From NCBI GenBank assembly GCA_031266555.1, contig JAISAU010000002.1, forward strand, positions 62,001 to 126,000: 64,000 bases of DNA. Direction: 5' to 3'. The stretch comes from Campylobacteraceae bacterium (GTDB lineage: Bacteria; Campylobacterota; Campylobacteria; Campylobacterales; Campylobacteraceae). Of the stretch, positions 59,485-64,000 are shown one piece after another. Positions within the stretch are counted from its first letter, which is position 1. Every line of letters begins with the position of its first letter. The translations under genes were made by a program, and so were the position numbers. The notes beneath the pieces are model-generated. The model was not told the DNA's origin. It ran no database searches and was given only the letters and a program-made list of their open reading frames with translations.

Positions 59485-61473
59485 TTAAAATATCAGTTCA
59501 TCGTCTTCATTTGTTGTCGTTCTTGTTTTTGACGGCATTGGGGATTTAGCGGTAAAGTACTCCTCTTTGCCATTATAAACAGTTTTCATAACATCTGCAG
59601 GCATAGTAAATTTGCGTCTTGTCTCAGGGTAAAGTTTTATATAATTTTCCATAAAATAGGCAAATGGCACAGCGGACGTTCTACCGCCCACCTCGGTTGT
59701 ACTCATAGGCGAACTGTCGTCGTTTCCATACCAAACTACTACGTTTATATCCGGAACTATTCCACAAAACCACGCGTCCACATTTTTATTTGTAGTGCCT
59801 GTTTTGCCGGCTATCTCTATATTGCTTACCCTAGCCGCTCTTCCCGTGCCTCTTTCTACAACTGTTCTTAACATATCTATCATTAAATAGTTTTGTGCCG
59901 AATTTAAAATTTGCTTTTTTTCATTTTCAAAAATTTGTTCTTTCCCAAACCTATTGATAATTTTTTTAACCATTATAGGTTCTACAAGAACGCCGCCATT
60001 CGCGAACATTCCATAAAATTTGGCGTACTCTAAAGGAGTAACGCTAAGACTTCCCAAAGATATAGATAAATCGTCGCTTGGAATATTTTTAAAGCCCATT
60101 CTACCAAGCTCTTTATATACCGTTTCAAGTCCAACGCTTGTTACTAAATTAATAGTGGCGAGATTTTTTGAGTATACTATCGCGTCTTTTAGAGTTATCA
60201 ATCCTTGAAAACTTCCTTCAATATTCTTTGGAACCCACTCTTTTTCATTGCTTTCATCAGTGTAAATTCTTGAAATATCCGGAATCAAATCCATTGTAGA
60301 ATACCCGGAATCCAATGCGACTTGATACAAAAACGGCTTAAAACTGCTGCCGAGCTGTCTATTGGCGAAAACGGCTCGATTATAACTACTTTGAGAATAA
60401 TTATGTCCGCCCACAAGCGCTAAAATATCGCCGCTAAAATTATCCAAAACCACAATAGCGCCGTTTTGTAAGCTTTGATTTGTGTTTTTATTTCTCTCTA
60501 ATATTTTTTGATATCCAAATTCCAAAGCTTTTTGCGCTAACTCTTGAGTCTTTAAATCAATTCCAAGATATATTTTATATCCCCCGCTTCTTACGTCGTC
60601 ATACATCAAATTCGCTTGCCTGATAGCTTCGTCAACCGCATAAGGAGCTTTGTTTTTAGATAGAGTATCGTCATAAATGATAGGTTGTTCAGCAATAGCC
60701 GCGTTATACTCTTCTTCATTTATCCAACCTAAAGTATTCATGCGTCCAAGCACGCTATTGGCTCTTGAGAGGGATAAGTTTAAATGTTTAGTCGGGTCGT
60801 AACTGTTGGGTTGTCTTGGTATACCAACCAACATAGCCGCCTCTTTTAACGTAAGCTCATTAAGAGATTTTCTAAAATACCCTTCGGCGGCAGTTCTTAT
60901 ACCATAATACCCATGCCCAAAATAGATATGGTTTAGGTATCTCTCCAAAATCTGTTCTTTTGTCAGTTTTTGTTCAACAATAAATGCTATCAAAGCTTCA
61001 GTTGCTTTTCTTTTTATTGTTTTTTCACGAGTTAATAGAGTATTTTTTATAAGTTGCTGAGTTAGAGTACTAGCGCCTTCTGCGAATCTCATATATCTAA
61101 TATTTTTTAGCGTAGCTCTAAAAATTGCTTCTACATTTATGCCGCTATGTTCAAAAAAGACCGTATCCTCAATAGCTACAAGCGCTTCTATAACATAATA
61201 TGGAATATCGTCATAATCCGCATAAAGCCTGTTTTCATTGTCAAAATAGTTTGCGACAAGTTCGCCGTTTTTGTCAAAAAACTGCGTCGTAAGTTTGGGG
61301 CTATAATTGATAAGAGCCATAGATTGATAATAAGCGTTTTGATATATCCCCGCAAAAACTATCAAAAAATAGACAATTGCCGCAGTTAAAAAAACTATAG
61401 CGATTTTTGTCTTTTTACCGATATTTCCAAAACGTCTTTTAAAAAGTTTTAATTGCATTATTATCCATCTCAT
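59485..61473 (-). CDS. pbpA: Penicillin-binding protein 1A (class A)
   Basis: A 662-residue bifunctional peptidoglycan synthase. One membrane helix (about 24-44) precedes the GT51 domain (EDTVFFEHSGINVEAIFRA, GASTLTQQLIKN). The transpeptidase has GSSFKPF with the catalytic serine, SKN at KNLATINLV and KTGTTNKN. The start overlaps the ABC gene by 4 nt (ATGA); an in-frame ATG 5 codons later is possible. Close to maf and alaS, as in C. jejuni. Confidence 0.95.
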   Translation of the reverse strand: MRWIIMQLKLFKRRFGNIGKKTKIAIVFLTAAIVYFLIVFAGIYQNAYYQSMALINYSPKLTTQFFDKNGELVANYFDNENRLYADYDDIPYYVIEALVAIEDTVFFEHSGINVEAIFRATLKNIRYMRFAEGASTLTQQLIKNTLLTREKTIKRKATEALIAFIVEQKLTKEQILERYLNHIYFGHGYYGIRTAAEGYFRKSLNELTLKEAAMLVGIPRQPNSYDPTKHLNLSLSRANSVLGRMNTLGWINEEEYNAAIAEQPIIYDDTLSKNKAPYAVDEAIRQANLMYDDVRSGGYKIYLGIDLKTQELAQKALEFGYQKILERNKNTNQSLQNGAIVVLDNFSGDILALVGGHNYSQSSYNRAVFANRQLGSSFKPFLYQVALDSGYSTMDLIPDISRIYTDESNEKEWVPKNIEGSFQGLITLKDAIVYSKNLATINLVTSVGLETVYKELGRMGFKNIPSDDLSISLGSLSVTPLEYAKFYGMFANGGVLVEPIMVKKIINRFGKEQIFENEKKQILNSAQNYLMIDMLRTVVERGTGRAARVSNIEIAGKTGTTNKNVDAWFCGIVPDINVVVWYGNDDSSPMSTTEVGGRTSAVPFAYFMENYIKLYPETRRKFTMPADVMKTVYNGKEEYFTAKSPMPSKTRTTTNEDDELIF

Positions 61474-62162
61474 TGTCTAAAATTCCTTCTTCCAAATTCC
61501 ACATCAACAAGGGCTTTTGTGTAAGCGTTTAAAGGTTTTTCAAATAACTTCTCGCTTTCGCCGCTCTCTACGACTCGTCCTTTTTTTAATACTATACACT
61601 CTTTACAAAGTCTTTTTGCCAAAGTCAATTCGTGCGTTACAAACAATATCTCAAATCCCATTTTCTCACGCGACTCCTGTAAAAGCGCGACAATTTTTTC
61701 TTTCGTGTCAAAATCAAGCGCGGTAGTCGGTTCGTCCAACATAAGCAGTTTAGGATTTTGCGCGAGCGAAAACGCTATAATGACGCGTTGAAGCTGCCCG
61801 CCGCTAAGTTCGCTTGGAAATCTATCGATAAGAGATTTGTCTAATTTTACCATCTCTAAGCACTCTGTCATTTTATCTTTGCTCGCGAAAAACTGTTTTG
61901 ATATTTTTGTCATAGGAGATAGCGCGGTAAACGGATTTTGAGGTATAAAAGCTATATTTTTCCCAAGCGAGAGTTCAAAATCGCTTTGCAAATCAATGCT
62001 ACATGTAAGGTTATTTGGAAGCAATCCCAAAATAGCTTTTAAAGTTAAACTTTTGCCGCTCCCGCTTTGTCCGACAATGGCAAGAGAACCATTTAGCGTA
62101 AATGAGATGTCCAGTAGCGGTAAATTTCTATCCGTTATTTTTAGATTTAAACATTTTATCAT
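61470..62162 (-). CDS. ABC transporter ATP-binding protein (peptide/nickel type)
   Basis: A 230-residue ATPase. Walker A GQSGSGKS near residue 32, Q-loop PQNPFTALSPM, signature LSGGQLQR near 118, Walker B LLMLDEPT and switch VTHEL are complete. The PQNPFTALSP segment resembles DppD/NikD importers. No permease or binding protein is adjacent, so its partners lie elsewhere. It overlaps maf and pbpA by 4 nt each. Confidence 0.88.
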   Translation of the reverse strand: MIKCLNLKITDRNLPLLDISFTLNGSLAIVGQSGSGKSLTLKAILGLLPNNLTCSIDLQSDFELSLGKNIAFIPQNPFTALSPMTKISKQFFASKDKMTECLEMVKLDKSLIDRFPSELSGGQLQRVIIAFSLAQNPKLLMLDEPTTALDFDTKEKIVALLQESREKMGFEILFVTHELTLAKRLCKECIVLKKGRVVESGESEKLFEKPLNAYTKALVDVEFGRRNFRQ

Positions 62163-62713
62163 CTTTTAAGCTCCAAAAATGGCAGTAATTTTTCAATACT
62201 AAGTCCCATCGCCGTACTCTCAAATCCTTCAACGCTTTTGATATAAGGCTTGCAAAATCCTTCCACCATACAAGCTCCCGCTTTACCAAACCATTCGCCG
62301 CTTTTTAAGTACTCATCCATCTTTTGTTCATCAAATTTTTTAAATTCATATCTTGTTGAACTCAAGTCGGTAAGCTCTAAATATTCGCTTTTATAAATCA
62401 TACATGTAATGATACTAACATCTTTGCCGCTTTGAAGTTTTAGCATTCTTTTGGCATCTTTTTCATCTTTTGCTTTCAAAAGAATCTCTCCATTTACGCA
62501 AACAACGGTATCGGCAACAATAAACGGCATATCAAAAGTATAATTTTTCAAATAAGTATTAAATTTACCTTTCACAATCTCATACACATATTCTTCAGGA
62601 TTTTTTGTTTTTACACCGCTCTCATCAAAATCGCATCTGCGAATAATAAATTCAATGCCCGCGTTCGTCAAAATTTTCGCTCTCGTTTGTGAATTAGAAC
62701 TAAGCGCTATCAA
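62159..62713 (-). CDS. maf: Maf family nucleotide pyrophosphatase
   Basis: A 184-residue protein with the Maf N-terminus SSNSQTRAKIL, the VADTVVCVNGEIL core with the active-site Asp, and SGEWFGKAGACMVEG near 140. Maf proteins hydrolyse non-canonical or excess nucleoside triphosphates. It lies 3 nt after the membrane protein gene. A TACATGTA copy encodes IITCM. Confidence 0.92.
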   Translation of the reverse strand: MIALSSNSQTRAKILTNAGIEFIIRRCDFDESGVKTKNPEEYVYEIVKGKFNTYLKNYTFDMPFIVADTVVCVNGEILLKAKDEKDAKRMLKLQSGKDVSIITCMIYKSEYLELTDLSSTRYEFKKFDEQKMDEYLKSGEWFGKAGACMVEGFCKPYIKSVEGFESTAMGLSIEKLLPFLELKR

Positions 62714-62716
62714 ATA

Positions 62717-63217
62717 TTACCAACCTCTAATGGTATTTCCAAAAAATACGGCTATCAATCCAAAAAACAAAATTATCGGAATAAGATATTTTATTATCAG
62801 CACAATATTTTCATGCGTCTCTACCATCATATTTTTTTTGAACGCTTTAAGCGCATTTTTATACTTTATGTATATATAAATCATATTAAGCAGTATAAAA
62901 AACCACACTAACTCTTTTACATGCATCATCGCGTTAAAAGCTGGATTACTGCTTCTAAAGTGTAGTCCTATCGCTAGAAAAACGGATACTATCATTATGA
63001 CAAAAAGCGCGATAAGAGCGAATATAAAAAATCTTTTCAATAGTTTTAAATATAACATGTAACGCTCTTCCTCGTCGCTAATCGCCTTTTCAATAGAACC
63101 GTAAAATAAAAAACGAATAGCAAAAAGAGCGCCCAATAACATCGTTACGCCAACTATATGAATGTACATAAATATATCGCCGTAACGTGCAAATACAAAT
63201 AGCGCGAACTCTTTCAA
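62717..63217 (-). CDS. Four-helix membrane protein (CopD-like), function unknown
   Basis: A 166-residue protein with four membrane helices (about 15-37, 62-86, 100-118 and 138-160) and histidines in helices 1 and 3 (IHIVG, MMHVKELVW), a layout seen in CopD-like or haem-binding small membrane proteins. I cannot assign a function. It is 3 nt from both alaS and maf, so it belongs to the alaS-maf-pbpA operon. Confidence 0.7.
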   Translation of the reverse strand: MKEFALFVFARYGDIFMYIHIVGVTMLLGALFAIRFLFYGSIEKAISDEEERYMLYLKLLKRFFIFALIALFVIMIVSVFLAIGLHFRSSNPAFNAMMHVKELVWFFILLNMIYIYIKYKNALKAFKKNMMVETHENIVLIIKYLIPIILFFGLIAVFFGNTIRGW

Positions 63218-63220
63218 TTT

Positions 63221-64000
63221 TTAACCTTTCAGAACTTTTTTTGCGTACTCTAAAGCCGCTTTTTTTGCGTCTTCTATTTTAGACGCGTCTTTACCGCCGG
63301 CTTGCGCGAAATCATCTCTTCCGCCCCCACCACCGCCTACGATAAACGCTATATCTTTTATCCAAGCTCCCGCTTTCACGGCGCTATTTTTTGAACCTGC
63401 CGCGATAATCACTCTTCCGTCTTGTTCTTGAAAAAGCAAAATCGCGACCTTATCTTTTTGATTTTTGATTTCGTCAATACGACTTTTTATATCTCCGGCT
63501 TTTAGTTCGTCCACGATAACCTCAACGCCTTCTATTATAGTGCCTTCTAATTTTTTGCCGATATTGGATTCAAGCGAGTTAATCTTGCTTTTAAGCTCTT
63601 TTACATCGTTTTTCAATCTCTCTATGCCGATTATGGCGTCTTTGTTTTTAACCTCTTCTTTTATCTTGCCAAGTTCCTCTCTCCAAGACTTGGCAATGTC
63701 AAATGCGGCTTTGCCGCAAACCGCCTCTATTCTTCTCACACCAGCACTTACGCCGCTCTCTTTTGTTATGAAAAAATTTCCTATTACGCTTGTGTTATCT
63801 ACATGTATACCGCCGCAAAACTCAACGCTCACATCGCCAAACTTTACTACTCGCACATTAGAACCGTATTTTTCGCCAAATAACGCTATAGCGCCGCTTT
63901 TTTTCGCGTCTTCTATATTCATTGTTTTTGTAATATTCGGCATACTGTTTAGTATCGCGTTATTTACAAAATTCTCTATCTGCTCCAACTCTTGCGTACT
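63221..64000 (-). CDS. alaS: Alanyl-tRNA synthetase, C-terminal part (cut by window edge)
   Basis: The last 259 residues of AlaRS; the gene continues past the right edge (STQELEQIENF is in frame at the border). The editing domain has CGGIHV with zinc ligands, followed by a coiled coil (IKEEVKNKDAIIGIERLKND) and the glycine-rich C-Ala/DHHA1 end (GGGGGGRDDFAQAGGKD). It charges tRNA-Ala and clears Ser and Gly mischarging. A TACATGTA copy encodes its IHVD. Confidence 0.96.
   Translation of the reverse strand, partial: STQELEQIENFVNNAILNSMPNITKTMNIEDAKKSGAIALFGEKYGSNVRVVKFGDVSVEFCGGIHVDNTSVIGNFFITKESGVSAGVRRIEAVCGKAAFDIAKSWREELGKIKEEVKNKDAIIGIERLKNDVKELKSKINSLESNIGKKLEGTIIEGVEVIVDELKAGDIKSRIDEIKNQKDKVAILLFQEQDGRVIIAAGSKNSAVKAGAWIKDIAFIVGGGGGGRDDFAQAGGKDASKIEDAKKAALEYAKKVLKG

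Overview
The window is an AT-rich chromosome segment (roughly one third G+C by eye) from a Campylobacterota bacterium, most likely a Campylobacter-type organism. The basis is gene order: plsX-rpmF-yceD-ndk-fdxA-ahpC, dxs beside perR, lysA-pheA-hisC, rplU-rpmA-obg-proB-fmt-birA-parA-parB-atp-tolQRAB-pal-ybgF and alaS-maf-pbpA all match blocks I recall from Campylobacter jejuni. Three places where that species carries motility genes are empty here: flhB/motBA after ahpC, fliFGH between hisC and dxs, and cheVAW between serB and greA. This points to a non-flagellated relative.

Layout. 1-2447: partial plsX, ribosomal protein L32, YceD, nucleoside diphosphate kinase, ferredoxin and a divergent peroxiredoxin. 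2957-6606: a three-gene von Willebrand A / PP2C phosphatase / protein kinase module. 6788-8910: a phosphoethanolamine transferase and a PerR/Fur regulator. 8990-14202: dxs, hisC, pheA, lysA packed head to tail. 14386-19122: lptG, pth, rplY and a transaldolase joined in frame to a PilT ATPase. 19155-20756: serB and an MTHFR-family gene on the other strand. 20757-27039: an accessory island with degenerate repeats, an eroded CRISPR-like array and two broken phage-type genes carrying PBECR-like nuclease domains. 27040-33208: lipid A genes (lpxH-like, lpxB), argC, greA, hemL and small membrane proteins. 33334-41450: alpha-2-macroglobulin, penicillin-binding protein 1C and surE. 42366-58646: a long forward run of ribosomal, GTPase, proline, formyltransferase, biotin ligase, chromosome partition, complete F1 plus F0 b/b' and Tol-Pal genes. 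59485-64000: a second class A PBP, an ABC ATPase, maf, a membrane protein and the C-terminal part of alaS on the minus strand.

The genes work together mainly in envelope biogenesis (LpxB/LpxH, EptA-like, LptG, PBP1A, PBP1C, A2M, Tol-Pal), energy (ATP synthase) and basic metabolism. The most striking feature not explained by genes is the palindrome TACATGTA. I count about 39 copies by eye against roughly 2 expected from base composition. They occur in genes and intergenic spacers, sometimes clustered, and are almost absent from the parA-to-ybgF block. A second hidden structure is a pair of degenerate repeat arrays with a period near 66 bp (22321-22556 and 58799-59025) that look like decayed CRISPR arrays. 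No tRNA, rRNA, intact insertion sequence or cas gene was recognised.
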